Source: Phaeobacter piscinae
GTDB taxonomy: Bacteria > Pseudomonadota > Alphaproteobacteria > Rhodobacterales > Rhodobacteraceae
DNA length: 64,000 nt
Direction of reading: 5' to 3'
NCBI RefSeq assembly: GCF_002407245.1
Contig: NZ_CP010683.1
Span: forward strand, 1 to 64,000
In this document: positions 8,778-18,316 of the stretch, piece after piece
Layout of the letters: each line of letters begins with the position of its first letter
Numbering within the stretch: the stretch's first letter is position 1
The notes under the pieces: generated by a model
Seen by the model: only the letters and a program-made list of their open reading frames with translations
Database searches by the model: none
What the model was told of the DNA's origin: nothing
Program-made: the position numbers and the translations under genes

Positions 8778-9276
8778 GCTGGTTTTGATCCTGCCTGCCT
8801 TGGCTGTGGCGGCTGCCGGTTACTATGGGCTTGCCTGCGGGCGTCTGGTTGTAAATTCAACCAGCAGCCTGAAAGGAAATGCCTACGCAATGGTGACCTG
8901 GCCGCTGATCTTGCGGCCGGGTGCCATCGTCGCGGTTGAAATGCCGGAAGTCCTTGAGGGAAAATTCGGCGGGCATGAGCTTTATCTGACCAAGCGGATT
9001 GCCGGTGTTGCCGGAGATCCGGTCCGCCGCTCGGGCAATAGCCTCTGCATCAATGGCACCTGCGTCGAAGGACAACTGAAGAACGGCGCGCTCGTTGCAC
9101 CGCTCTGGCAGGGCAATGTAGTGCCGGACGGCATGATTGCCGTGTTCGGAGACAGCCCGGACAGCCTGGACAGCCGGTATGCAGTGATCGGCCCGCGGCC
9201 GGTGGCCGAAGTCGTCGCCGCCGGTATTGAAATCCCCTTTCCCCATTGGACAGACCTTGCGGAGCGCTGGAAATGA
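8764..9276 (+). CDS. S26-family conjugative signal peptidase
   Basis: A 170-residue serine peptidase of the S26 family, like TraF of RP4 and TrhF of IncH plasmids, with one N-terminal membrane anchor. The likely catalytic serine is in NSTSSLKG and the lysine in YLTKRIAG; the late conserved box is FGDSPDSLDSRY. Such enzymes process pilin or other transfer proteins, here plausibly TraA. It starts at the ATG 8764 (or GTG 8761) inside the end of trbI and ends in an ATGA overlap with traW. Confidence 0.85.
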   Translation: MRRSKLVLILPALAVAAAGYYGLACGRLVVNSTSSLKGNAYAMVTWPLILRPGAIVAVEMPEVLEGKFGGHELYLTKRIAGVAGDPVRRSGNSLCINGTCVEGQLKNGALVAPLWQGNVVPDGMIAVFGDSPDSLDSRYAVIGPRPVAEVVAAGIEIPFPHWTDLAERWK

Positions 9277-9923
9277 AACATCACCGCCGCCGTCTTCAAG
9301 CTGCCGTTCTGGTTCTCGCTGCTGCCGCAGGGCAGGGGGCGGCCAAGGATCTCGGCACCCACGGCCCTTTGTTCGAGGTAGCTGAACCCCCTCTGCTGGA
9401 CACGATCAAGACCCGGCTTCTGGAAATGGAAGCGGCTGGCGAACTGGATCAGATGCAGCAGGAAATGCAGGACACCACACGGGCCTATGTGAACCGGCCG
9501 CGCCCGGTTCAGGGGCTAGGGAAGGCAGAGGAATATGCGGTTTGGGAGGTCGATATGTCGATCACCCTGAAAGAGGATCTGGCAGACCATCAGGGCCGGG
9601 TCTTCGCCCGCGCTGGCACGGTCGTGAACCCGTTGGCCTATTCCCGCTTTGAAAAGCGCATCGTTCTGCTTGACGGCGACGATCCCGACCAGGTGGCCTT
9701 TGCGCTGGCAGATGGCGGCGAGTTGGACACGCTTCTGGTTCTGGTGAACGGTGATCCGCTGGGCCTGATGCGAGAGCATGGCCGCAGGTTCTATTTCGAC
9801 CAGGATGCTGTGCTGGTGAAACGCTTCGGCATCCGCAATGTCCCTGCCGTGGTACAGCGCGCGGATCCCGTCATGCAGGTGGAAGAAATCGCGCTTGGTA
9901 AGGGCGGGGAGGTGCTGCAATGA
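9273..9923 (+). CDS. traW: Transfer pilus assembly protein TraW
   Basis: A 216-residue periplasmic protein. A basic start and hydrophobic leader (residues 1-25, ending near GAAKDLG) are followed by the TraW core, including YVNRPRP and the late LVNGDP...FYFDQDAVLVKRFGIRNVPAVV segment typical of the family. TraW acts with TraU and TrbC in pilus assembly. The ATG at 9273 overlaps the preceding stop, which favours it over the upstream frame opening. Confidence 0.88.
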   Translation: MKHHRRRLQAAVLVLAAAAGQGAAKDLGTHGPLFEVAEPPLLDTIKTRLLEMEAAGELDQMQQEMQDTTRAYVNRPRPVQGLGKAEEYAVWEVDMSITLKEDLADHQGRVFARAGTVVNPLAYSRFEKRIVLLDGDDPDQVAFALADGGELDTLLVLVNGDPLGLMREHGRRFYFDQDAVLVKRFGIRNVPAVVQRADPVMQVEEIALGKGGEVLQ

Positions 9924-10909
9924 ACCTGCGCGCTCTGATCCTCGCCTTTGCCTTCGCCCTCGCAGCAACCCAAGCGGCAGCAATCTGCAACAAGCGGTTT
10001 CTGAACCCCATCACGGAAGTTTGCTGGGACTGCATTTTTCCTATCTCCATCGGCGGCCTGAGCCTGAGCTTTGGCGCCAGCCGCCCAGATACGAGAAACC
10101 AGACCTTCCCGCTCTGCATTTGCCCCGGCATCCCGCCCCGGCTTGGCCTTTCCATTGGCCTTTGGGAACCGGCCCGGCTGGTCGATGTAGCAAATGAACC
10201 CGGTTGCTTCGTGAACATGGGCTTTGAAATGGATTTCGGGTTGCTATCGCTCGGTAAATCTTCAGCTACCCAGCAAAACGGTGGCAGCACCGGTTCGCGT
10301 TGGCAGGCACATTACTACTTCTACCCGCTGGTTTCCTGGCTTGGTGTAATCGTTGACGGGCTGTGCATGCAGAACGCGCAGTTCGACGTCGCCTATATCT
10401 CGGAGATTGACCCTCTCTGGCAGGATGCGGAGCTGAATAACCTGATCAACCCGGAGGCAATTCTGTTTGCCAACCCGATTGCTCAGGCGGCCTGCGCTGC
10501 AGATTGCACCAAGGCGTCCTCCGGCAATCTGCCGATGGATGCCTTGTTCTGGTGCACCGGTTGCGGCGGCTCGATCTACCCCATCCAAGGCGACGTTGCA
10601 GCCCATGTCGGCGGGGTGATGGCGAGCCAGGTGGTAGCAACCAAATTGGTGGCCCGGATGCACAGGCTGCTGATCGCTCGTCAAACCGCTTCAAAGAAAC
10701 CGCTCTGCCAGACCCGATCGCAACCGGTGATCAAGAAAAGCCAGTACCGGATGCAGGTAACGCGCCCGCGCCCGAAAACGTCGGGACGGTATGGCTGCGG
10801 ACCCATCGGTTTTTCAGCTCAATATGTGGACCGGCTGAGAGAGTTCCCCTTCAAGGGGGAATCCTTTGGCTGGCTGTTCTGGAGGAAGAGAAATTGCTGC
10901 GCACTCTGA
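9920..10909 (+). CDS. traU: Mating-pair protein TraU
   Basis: A 329-residue secreted protein with a signal peptide (to about residue 21, QAAA-IC) and many cysteines spread through CNKRFLNPITEVCWDCIFPI, CICPGIP, CTGCGGSIYP and the terminal FRKRNCC, the TraU signature. It participates in pilus assembly and mating-pair formation, and its disulfides are the likely substrates of the thioredoxin-like proteins in this operon. The last 16 bases overlap the trbC start. It looks full length. Confidence 0.9.
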   Translation: MNLRALILAFAFALAATQAAAICNKRFLNPITEVCWDCIFPISIGGLSLSFGASRPDTRNQTFPLCICPGIPPRLGLSIGLWEPARLVDVANEPGCFVNMGFEMDFGLLSLGKSSATQQNGGSTGSRWQAHYYFYPLVSWLGVIVDGLCMQNAQFDVAYISEIDPLWQDAELNNLINPEAILFANPIAQAACAADCTKASSGNLPMDALFWCTGCGGSIYPIQGDVAAHVGGVMASQVVATKLVARMHRLLIARQTASKKPLCQTRSQPVIKKSQYRMQVTRPRPKTSGRYGCGPIGFSAQYVDRLREFPFKGESFGWLFWRKRNCCAL

Positions 10910-11676
10910 CTTTTTCGCTGTCGATTGGATTGTCAGCAGGATCCGCCTTGACCGTCCTGTCCCAGTCCCTGGGCGCACAGGAGGTCACGGATGAGGTGAT
11001 CGAATACGCTCCGGGTAGCACCGGGCGGATCACCGCGCCGCTGGCGACCATCGTTGACACCGCCAAGCAGCAGGGCGAGGCGCTGCGGCAAACCCTGCGC
11101 CCGCTCGATGAGGCGGAAGGGGCCTTTTCAGATGTCGATTTCGACGGGCTGCGCACCCGCGCACTGTCGGACCCGCGCGTCCGTGCCTTGCTCGGCGCAG
11201 ATACGGCCGGGGGCGGCGCCAGCGAGGCGGAAGAAGTGCGCTATGACGGTGCCACCATCTTCTTGCTGGCCTCCTTCTCGATGCCCAAAGAGTCACTGCG
11301 GCAAATGATGGCTGAAGCCCGGAAATTCGGTTTGCCCATCGTGTTCCGCGGTTTCGTGAACAACTCGGTTTATGAGACGCAAGCCGCTTTGGAAGAGACG
11401 TTCGGCTCTCTGGATGATGCCGTGGGCTTCTCCATCGACCCTACAGTGTTCACCCGGTTCCGGATCACGTCAGTGCCGCAGGTCATTGCCATGAGTGAAG
11501 CGGTCGATGTCTGCGAAACACCTGGTTGCGAAGCGGACCCTGTGCCGCTGCATGACCGGGTGGGCGGCAATGTTCCGGTCGAATTTGCCCTGCGCCTGAT
11601 CGCGGAACAGGGGGAAGCCGGCGCTTTTGAGGCCCGGTGGTTGCTCTCCCAGCAGGAGGCCACAAATGCTGAATAG
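10894..11676 (+). CDS. trbC: TrbC, periplasmic pilus-assembly protein
   Basis: A TTG at 10894, five bases after GGAGGAAG, opens a 260-residue frame with a signal peptide (LSIGLSAGSALTVLSQSLGAQ). The C-terminal half (DGATIFLLASFSMPKESLRQMM to SVPQVIAM) is the F-type TrbC thioredoxin-like domain, where a redox CxxC is absent as is usual. TrbC works with TraW. The open frame extends further upstream inside traU, but the ribosome-binding site and signal peptide place the start here. Confidence 0.83.
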   Translation: MLRTLTFSLSIGLSAGSALTVLSQSLGAQEVTDEVIEYAPGSTGRITAPLATIVDTAKQQGEALRQTLRPLDEAEGAFSDVDFDGLRTRALSDPRVRALLGADTAGGGASEAEEVRYDGATIFLLASFSMPKESLRQMMAEARKFGLPIVFRGFVNNSVYETQAALEETFGSLDDAVGFSIDPTVFTRFRITSVPQVIAMSEAVDVCETPGCEADPVPLHDRVGGNVPVEFALRLIAEQGEAGAFEARWLLSQQEATNAE

Positions 11677-13117
11677 ATCTCTTTCCCTTGCCCTTCTGGC
11701 CGTCCTTCTTGGCAGCGGTGCCAATGCGCAATCCTTCATGGATCGGGCGGCCGCGGCAGCTGATGGGGCCGTGAACACTGGCAGCACATTCCGGGATGAA
11801 ACGATCAACGAGGTGGTGACGCCTTTCGAAACCTCCCGGCCGCCAGAGGCGGGCATGAACCACACCACATTCGAGGACCGCATTCTGGAAACCCGCGATG
11901 CGGACAATGACCAGGGGCGGGTTCTGCGCGCCACAGAAGACAGTGCGATTGTCCGTCCGGACATCGACATCGACGGGCAGGGGGAACTGTTTGATGACGC
12001 CAATTGGGCGCATGAGAATGCAGAGGATATTGCCGGGCGGTATTTCAGCAGCGAAACCGGCAGCTGCACCACACCGGAAGTTCCGGTGTCTGACGTGCGC
12101 GACGAGTTCTGCGAAAGCCTACCTGCGCGGGAAGAAAAGACCTGCCGCCTGATCCGGAAAATCTGGGTGGATCGTACCGACACTTACCGGTGTGACAGAC
12201 GGGCCGCAAACTTTGTAAAGGTTTGCGAGAAAACACAAAGCTATTCCTGTCGTAGGAACGGCTCTGTCGCGGCCTGTATTCGCAGAAACGTCAAAATTGA
12301 GGGGGGCGACGTGACCTGGAATGGTCGGGTTGCGACCATTAGTTTCCCGGCGCCTGGCCGCAAGCCAAAGTTCGCCCATCCTTCAGGCGCTTATCCGGCT
12401 ACCTACAACTACGCAACTCTTGCGAAGCATCAGTTCAATGTAAGGATCTCCGACAGGTTTGCCCCTGATGAGATCGTCTTGAAGCATGTTAGTGCAGCTG
12501 GGCCTGTTCAGATCACAGGGAACGACGGACAACCAATTACGACTGTCGCGGCTTCCGTCCTGAGCAGTTTTGGCACATCAAGTTGGGGGGACACCATTGA
12601 TTGGGATTACCCCAGGACTCCCGAAGACGGGCTTCTAATCCCGTCTACCAACACTTATGGCTGGGAAACAGACAGCGATGGCGGTTCATTACACACGGCT
12701 TTTATCGCAAACTACCCGCAGGTCAGGCAGTGCAATAATTCCAACATTATCTGTTTCAATACACTTGATTACTATGCATCCCAGACAGTGTTTGAATCTG
12801 GCTGGGACTCCGATCAGGAGAGTCTATTAAACAGTGTCGGCTTCAACATGCATACGTGGGATATTAGACAGCCCCACGAATACGCGGATCTAAGACATAA
12901 CACTCAGGTAGAGCGTAATGTAATTCGCCTGCTTGAACTCGACCATTTTGCTACCGCTCGCCCTTCAGGTGGTAAACGGTTCAAGTCCAACAACATGACC
13001 ACGCGTGTCGTTTACAACAACGCTACCCAAGGGGGTGGCGCAGCAGCGCTGCGCATGGAATTTAGCGGTTCTTGCTGTGATCGCTTCGTGGATACGGGGA
13101 GCGAAACATGCGAGTGA
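11666..13117 (+). CDS. TraN-like protein 1, with a distinct C-terminal module
   Basis: AGGAGG precedes the ATG at 11666. The 483-residue product has a signal peptide (ALLAVLLGSGANAQ), a TraN-type N-terminal region, and a Cys-rich segment (residues ~130-215: CTTPE...CESLPAREEKTC...CEKTQSYSC). Residues ~220-480 are unlike normal TraN: a probable beta-rich domain encoded by visibly AT-richer DNA (about 12.3-13.07 kb), ending in GSCCDRFVDTGSETCE. TraN is the outer-membrane mating-pair stabilisation protein whose variable part recognises recipient surface proteins. It overlaps the next gene by 10 bases. Confidence 0.7.
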   Translation: MLNRSLSLALLAVLLGSGANAQSFMDRAAAAADGAVNTGSTFRDETINEVVTPFETSRPPEAGMNHTTFEDRILETRDADNDQGRVLRATEDSAIVRPDIDIDGQGELFDDANWAHENAEDIAGRYFSSETGSCTTPEVPVSDVRDEFCESLPAREEKTCRLIRKIWVDRTDTYRCDRRAANFVKVCEKTQSYSCRRNGSVAACIRRNVKIEGGDVTWNGRVATISFPAPGRKPKFAHPSGAYPATYNYATLAKHQFNVRISDRFAPDEIVLKHVSAAGPVQITGNDGQPITTVAASVLSSFGTSSWGDTIDWDYPRTPEDGLLIPSTNTYGWETDSDGGSLHTAFIANYPQVRQCNNSNIICFNTLDYYASQTVFESGWDSDQESLLNSVGFNMHTWDIRQPHEYADLRHNTQVERNVIRLLELDHFATARPSGGKRFKSNNMTTRVVYNNATQGGGAAALRMEFSGSCCDRFVDTGSETCE

Positions 13118-14421
13118 TTTGCACCCTGTTCCTCATTGTGAGCCTGTTTCAGGCTTGGGCCAGCCCTGTCTCGGCCGAGATTTCCTGCTCTGACCCGTCT
13201 TATGAATGCCTTGAATGGTCAGACGGCACAACCACAGGCGGCGTCAGCCTGGGTCGGTATTGTGTGCGCTACGCAGGCATTCAAGACTGTGTGGACAGTG
13301 ATCCGATGGACGAGTGCTCAGCAGTGCGCGCAAGCCTCAACTGCAACAGGACAGAACGCAGTTGTGTCGATTACCGCAACGGGAAATGCCGTCAGTGGCG
13401 GCTGACCTATTCCTGCCTGAACGAACATGAGGATATGAGCCCTGCGCGGCTTGTGAACACTGAGTTCGGGCCGACACAGGAGAGGATTGTTAACCGCTGC
13501 GGTGCGCTTGCAGGCAATGAGGAATGCGAGCTGACCGGAACCGTGACGTTGGAAGGCGCGGAAGTGCGCGACATCAACGGCAAGGATTTTTCCCGGAGCT
13601 GGTGGAAACGCGAACGTACCTACAGCTGCCTGGCTCCGGGTGAGGGTGACACAACCTGCGGGCCGCTGGAAAGCGATCCAACTTGCATCCTGCAGGGTGA
13701 TACCTGTCTTGCCGAGACCAATGGCGTCTGTACCAACAGGGAGTATCACTACCGTTGCGGCGTCACCTCCGGGGATCTGCAAACCAGCTGCGAGCCGATC
13801 AACGTCTGTGTTGGTGAGAACTGCATCGGGGTTGAACAGGAAACCTCTAGTGATTTTGGCAGATCTGCAGCGTGGTTGAACGTCCTGGCGCAAATGCAAA
13901 AGGAATACCGGGAACAAGCTGCCACTGACCCGGATGATGTGCGCTTTTTCCAAGGCACCAAGATGACCTGCAGCAAGGCACCCGGCCGGAACTGCTGCTC
14001 AACCGGCGGCATTTTCGGCAGTACCTGCCCGGAAACTGCGTCGATCCTGCGGGACAAACGGGAAGCGGGGTCGACCCATTATGTCGGCGTCACCTGCCAG
14101 CAGAAGATTTTGGGCGCTTGCGTAAAGAAGCGCTACCACTATTGCACCTATAACTCGAAGTTCGGCCGGGTCTTCATCGAGGAGTTCAAGAAGCAAGTAG
14201 ATCAAGGTTGGGGCAGCACACTCGTACCGAACTGCGGCTTTGTCACGATTGAAGATTTTGCCAACGTGGACATTGAGGAAATGGATCTGTCGCCTGTCTT
14301 TGGCGACATCATGAGCGACATTCATGTTCCCGTAGCCGAAGACCTGCAGGATTTCTATGAAAACCGGTTCCCAGCGGCCGACAGCCAAGCGCAGGATGCA
14401 TTCGAGGAGTTGGGCCAATGA
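13108..14421 (+). CDS. traN: Mating-pair stabilisation protein TraN
   Basis: A 437-residue secreted Cys-rich protein with its own signal peptide (VICTLFLIVSLFQAWASPVSA). Repeated Cys patterns (RSCVDYRNGKCRQW, DTCLAETNGVCTNREY) and the TraN C-terminal signature (APGRNCCSTGG, CQQKILGACVKKRYHYCTYNSKFGRV) are present. TraN stabilises donor-recipient contact at the outer membrane. The gene appears as a separate, independently secreted half rather than a frameshifted part of the preceding gene, since it has a full leader. Confidence 0.85.
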   Translation: MRVICTLFLIVSLFQAWASPVSAEISCSDPSYECLEWSDGTTTGGVSLGRYCVRYAGIQDCVDSDPMDECSAVRASLNCNRTERSCVDYRNGKCRQWRLTYSCLNEHEDMSPARLVNTEFGPTQERIVNRCGALAGNEECELTGTVTLEGAEVRDINGKDFSRSWWKRERTYSCLAPGEGDTTCGPLESDPTCILQGDTCLAETNGVCTNREYHYRCGVTSGDLQTSCEPINVCVGENCIGVEQETSSDFGRSAAWLNVLAQMQKEYREQAATDPDDVRFFQGTKMTCSKAPGRNCCSTGGIFGSTCPETASILRDKREAGSTHYVGVTCQQKILGACVKKRYHYCTYNSKFGRVFIEEFKKQVDQGWGSTLVPNCGFVTIEDFANVDIEEMDLSPVFGDIMSDIHVPVAEDLQDFYENRFPAADSQAQDAFEELGQ

Positions 14422-14816
14422 ACCGGCGCACCTTCCTTCTCTCCAGCCTCACTGCTGCAGCGGCACCGTCAATGTCCTTTGCTCAGGAAAACCCCGGTGT
14501 TGGTGTGATTTTCATCGGGGCGTCGTGGTGTGCCTTCTGCAAATCCGCCGCGCCTGTGCTGGCGGCGATGACCCAGCCCGCCGGCATTCCGGTCCTGGTT
14601 GCCTCGCATGACGCCCGGCCGATCCCGCCATTTGCCGAGGTGACCGATGCCAGAACCCACCCGGTTGCCGCGCAGATCTCAGAGTTCCCGACCACTCTGA
14701 TTTACTCGCAGGCTGCCGGGGAAGTAACCGGCCAGATCACCGGCTACCGCAATGCGCGCCACTACGCGCAGTCGGTGCGGGCCGCAGTTCTTGCCGCAGC
14801 CGGGAGGACAGGCTGA
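14418..14816 (+). CDS. Periplasmic thioredoxin-like protein (TrbB-like role)
   Basis: A 132-residue protein with an Arg-Arg leader (MNRRTFLLSSLTAAAAPSMSFA, possibly Tat-dependent) and a thioredoxin fold. The WCAFC active site lies near residue 39 and the cis-proline in FPTTLIY. It overlaps traN and traF by four and one bases. By position and fold it probably forms or isomerises disulfides in TraN, TraU and TraH, as F TrbB does. Confidence 0.85.
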   Translation: MNRRTFLLSSLTAAAAPSMSFAQENPGVGVIFIGASWCAFCKSAAPVLAAMTQPAGIPVLVASHDARPIPPFAEVTDARTHPVAAQISEFPTTLIYSQAAGEVTGQITGYRNARHYAQSVRAAVLAAAGRTG

Positions 14817-15640
14817 TGCTGAAACCATTGACCCTTACCGCACTTCTCACCACGGCAGCCTATCCCGCCAGCGCCGGGCTGATCTGCAATGGTGAAGAGG
14901 TAGACGGCTGGCACTTCTATTGCGACCCGGAACCTGAGCCGGAACCGGTCAAACCGGAACCGGCACCAGAGCCGCAACAGGAAGTCAGAGAAGAACCCCA
15001 GGAGCCCAAAGAACCGAAAGAGCTGACGGCCACCGAGGAGATCGAGGCGTTCCGGGAATACGCCGACGAGCTGAAGCACCGCGCCATTCTCGATCCGACC
15101 CCGGAAAACGTGCAGGCGTATATGGAGGTGAACAAGCAGATGGCACAGCAGGCGGCGCGTTTCGCAGCCGTCTGGCAGCGGGTGCTGTTCGGCTCGCCCC
15201 ACCTCGATGCCAATACCCGCCGTCCGCTGACCCAGATGGGAACCAACATCTATCAGGACCAGCGCAATGCGGCGGAGCAGGCGGCTCTGCGCCGGGCGGC
15301 ACAAGAGGCCGGTCTGATCTTTGTCTATGACAATCCCGCGGACTGCCGCTTGTGCCTTGCGCAGGCGCAGATCCTCGACGGCATCCGCAATGCCTATGGC
15401 GTTGAAATTCTGGCGGTGTCCACCGATGGCAGCCCCATCGAGTATTTCCCGGACGCGGTTCAGGACGCGGGCCAGCTTGAGGCCCTTCAGCTCGCGGACA
15501 AGCCGCGCCCCTTCATCGCCATTGTCGATGCCGCCAGCGGGGAAACCCAGCTGATCGGGGGCGGACTGCTGACAGAGGATCAGATCCTGGAGCGCGTCTA
15601 CGTGGTCCGGGAAGTGCCCATGGGCGAACGGTATGAGTGA
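14816..15640 (+). CDS. traF: Pilus assembly protein TraF (F-type)
   Basis: A 274-residue periplasmic protein with a signal peptide, a GWHFYCDP motif after cleavage, and a long Pro-Glu repeat linker (residues ~38-75). A C-terminal thioredoxin-like TraF domain follows (LIFVYDNPADCRLCLAQAQIL), with a CRLC pair that could be redox-active, unlike F TraF where the pair is missing. It acts in pilus assembly with TraH, TraU and TraW. Its start shares a base with the previous stop. Confidence 0.88.
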   Translation: MLKPLTLTALLTTAAYPASAGLICNGEEVDGWHFYCDPEPEPEPVKPEPAPEPQQEVREEPQEPKEPKELTATEEIEAFREYADELKHRAILDPTPENVQAYMEVNKQMAQQAARFAAVWQRVLFGSPHLDANTRRPLTQMGTNIYQDQRNAAEQAALRRAAQEAGLIFVYDNPADCRLCLAQAQILDGIRNAYGVEILAVSTDGSPIEYFPDAVQDAGQLEALQLADKPRPFIAIVDAASGETQLIGGGLLTEDQILERVYVVREVPMGERYE

Positions 15641-15653
15641 AGGAGCAGGCAGA

Positions 15654-16928
15654 ATGGTGTATTTCATCGGCAATATCCCAGTGGATCCGGCAACTGACGA
15701 CGGCCAGAACCTCCTTGGCCGGGCGCATCAGGAACACAGCCGTATTACCTGCGGCTGCCGGAAACCGGCCCCGCAAATGTATGTGGCCTGCGTGAATGGC
15801 CGGTTCATTCTGAAACGGATGCCGGGCACCGGTGCGGAACATGCGCCCGGCTGCGAGTCTTTCCTGCCACCAGAAGACCTCTCGGGCCTCGGCCAGGTGC
15901 AGGGCAGCGCGATCAAGGAAGATCTGGACAGCGGCACCACGACGCTGAAGGTCGATTTCCCTTTGACCATGGGCAGCAAGCGCCCAGCAGCGCCCGCACC
16001 TTCGGGAAAAAAGCCGACAGAGGCCAAGGCCAGCCCGCGCAAGCTCGGCCTGTCGAGCCTGTTGCAATACCTGTGGCATGAGGCGGACCTGGTGAAATGG
16101 CCCCCGGCGATGCAGGGCAAACGCTGGTGGGGGCCGGTGCAGCGCGCGGTTCTGAATGCAGCCGCCGGGAAATCCGCCAAGTCCCGTGACCTGCGGGATA
16201 TTCTCTACGTTCCAGAATACTGGAAGGCGGAGCGGAAAGTCGAGAACGCCGCGCGCCGGGCCAAGCTATTGCGCGGCCTTCAGGCGCCTGCGCGCGGCAC
16301 CGCTCCATTGGGCCTCGTAGTGGCCGAATACAAAAGCCATGAAGCCACCCGCATGGGTGCGCGCTTTCTGTTCAAACACGCGCCGGACTGCGCCTTTTTT
16401 GCGGAAGACGACCTGGTACGGAAATTCGAGAAGGTGTTTGCCGATCAGCTGATGCTCGCGGACACCTTGGGCGACGTGCATGTGATGGTGATCGCGACCT
16501 TCAGCGTTGCCAAAGCCGGATACCCCGTTCTGCGGGAAATCGGCATGATGCTGGTCACTGCAAACTGGATCCCGTTTGAAACCGTTCGCGACTATCAGCT
16601 GATCCGGGCGCTGACAGAAGGCAAGCGCGCTTTCCTCAAATCCCAGCGGTTCACCCTCGACCAGGAAACCCAGATTGCCTGCGCGGTGCTGACCGATCTG
16701 GAATGCCCGGTATCACTGTTTGTTGCTGATCCCGCCGCGGACACCAATGCAGTCGCCGCCCTGCGCGAAGTAGCTGCAGAAGGCACCTATTCTGCCTGGC
16801 TCTGGCTGGATGAGGACGCAATGCCAGACCTGCCGGTGCAGGTGATCCATAGAGAGGACTGGCAAAGCACAAGAACCGAACAACAAGAGGCGAACAACAG
16901 CTATCAGCACGGAAAGGCAGGCCAATGA
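15654..16928 (+). CDS. DUF1173 family protein
   Basis: A 424-residue soluble protein of the DUF1173 family, common in alphaproteobacterial F-type transfer operons and of unknown function. The N-terminal part has a Cys/His cluster (CGCRKPAPQMYVAC, HAPGCESF) that could bind a metal. The middle holds LQYLWHEADLVKWPPAMQGKRWWGPV, typical of the family. The ATG at 15654 is preceded by AAGGAG at good spacing; an ATG at 15633 overlapping traF lacks one. It ends four bases into traH. Confidence 0.8.
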   Translation: MVYFIGNIPVDPATDDGQNLLGRAHQEHSRITCGCRKPAPQMYVACVNGRFILKRMPGTGAEHAPGCESFLPPEDLSGLGQVQGSAIKEDLDSGTTTLKVDFPLTMGSKRPAAPAPSGKKPTEAKASPRKLGLSSLLQYLWHEADLVKWPPAMQGKRWWGPVQRAVLNAAAGKSAKSRDLRDILYVPEYWKAERKVENAARRAKLLRGLQAPARGTAPLGLVVAEYKSHEATRMGARFLFKHAPDCAFFAEDDLVRKFEKVFADQLMLADTLGDVHVMVIATFSVAKAGYPVLREIGMMLVTANWIPFETVRDYQLIRALTEGKRAFLKSQRFTLDQETQIACAVLTDLECPVSLFVADPAADTNAVAALREVAAEGTYSAWLWLDEDAMPDLPVQVIHREDWQSTRTEQQEANNSYQHGKAGQ

Positions 16929-18313
16929 AACGCAATCTTTTGAACCTTTTAAGCGCGGCCCTGCTCACGACCGCAAGTTCTGCAACGGCAGACGTAGGCA
17001 ACGACCTGAAACAGTTTTGGGAACGCACCGGCGGCGGTGTGAACGTCACCAAGCCGACAGCCTACAAGGGGCAGCAGGCGGGCTATGCCACGCTGGGTTC
17101 CCTGTATCTGCGCACCCGCCCGCGCAACAGCCAGCTTGCGGCGATCCAACTGCCCTCCGTTCGCGCGGGCTGCGGCGGCATCGATATTTTCGGCGGCGCC
17201 TTCTCCTTCATTTCAGAGGAGGAGCTGATCGCACTCATGGAAGCAATCATGCAAAACGCAGCCGGGTTTGCCTTTGAGCTGGCGCTGGAGAGCCTGTCGC
17301 CTGCGGTTCAGGAAATCGTCGCCAAGCTCCGGGATCTGATCCAGCAGGTAAACTCGGGCAACATCAACTCCTGTGAAGCCGGGCAGCTTCTCACTGCCTC
17401 GCTCTGGCCCAAAATGGACGGGGCTTCTCAGCATGTCTGCCAAACTATTGGCGGCTATTCCGGCCGGTTTGCAGATCGCGTGGCCTCCCGGCACGGCTGC
17501 GGCACCGGCGGACAGCATAGCTCGACCCTGGGGCGCGCGAGCGGCGCATTGGCAGAGCAGGTGCCAACGGACGTCAACTATGCGTGGCGCGCAGTGAAGA
17601 AGAACAACTTCCTCGCCTCCAACCCGCGCATCGCTGAGTTCTTCATGACCCTCACAGGCACGATCATCACCACTGCCCCGGAAGATGACGATGACAGCAC
17701 CACGCACCGGGCCATTCCGCCGCGCGCCTTGTCGCCGGATGCGGCCAAAGCGCTGGTCGAGGGTGGTGCCTACAAAAGTCTGCGCTGCGATGAGACGAAC
17801 GATTGCCTGAACCCCGCGCTCAGGGACAGAAACCTGTCTGCTTCCGACGCGCTGTTTGCGGTGACAGCTGATGCCATTCAGGGTCTGTCCGATGCGATCA
17901 GCAATGACACCGCACCGCCGGATGAAGCTATTGCCTTGATCAACCTGACCACCATTCCGGTCTATAAGCATCTGGTCACCGCAAAGAGCTACAAATACCA
18001 GTTTGTCCAGGACGACATCAATTCGATGGCGGAATTGGTCGCCGTCGATCTTGCGATTGCCTACATCGACGAAGGGATGAACGAGATCCTGAACTCGGCC
18101 GCCAACGTCGATATTGCCGGTGACATCAACCGGGAGTTTCAGGTCACGGTACGCCAGACCAAAGGCGTGCTGCAGGACCTGCGGGCCTCCGCACAGCGGA
18201 AATACGCGGAAGCCCTGCGCAATCTGGAGCGCCTGAGCCTTGCCAGGGGTGAACTGGCCGCATCGTCCAACGCGATTTTCGGCAACATCATCAATCAGAC
18301 CGGGGGGCAGTGA
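16925..18313 (+). CDS. traH: Pilus assembly protein TraH
   Basis: A 462-residue secreted protein: signal peptide (to about residue 22), then the TraH hallmark LRTRPRNSQLAAIQLPSVRAGCGGIDIFGGAFSF and a second conserved stretch with Cys (NINSCEAGQLL). The C-terminal part is helical (QVTVRQTKGVLQDLRASAQRKYAEALRNLERL). TraH forms a periplasmic complex with TraF, TraU and TrbI. It sits three bases before traG. Confidence 0.92.
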   Translation: MKRNLLNLLSAALLTTASSATADVGNDLKQFWERTGGGVNVTKPTAYKGQQAGYATLGSLYLRTRPRNSQLAAIQLPSVRAGCGGIDIFGGAFSFISEEELIALMEAIMQNAAGFAFELALESLSPAVQEIVAKLRDLIQQVNSGNINSCEAGQLLTASLWPKMDGASQHVCQTIGGYSGRFADRVASRHGCGTGGQHSSTLGRASGALAEQVPTDVNYAWRAVKKNNFLASNPRIAEFFMTLTGTIITTAPEDDDDSTTHRAIPPRALSPDAAKALVEGGAYKSLRCDETNDCLNPALRDRNLSASDALFAVTADAIQGLSDAISNDTAPPDEAIALINLTTIPVYKHLVTAKSYKYQFVQDDINSMAELVAVDLAIAYIDEGMNEILNSAANVDIAGDINREFQVTVRQTKGVLQDLRASAQRKYAEALRNLERLSLARGELAASSNAIFGNIINQTGGQ

Positions 18314-18316
18314 TCG

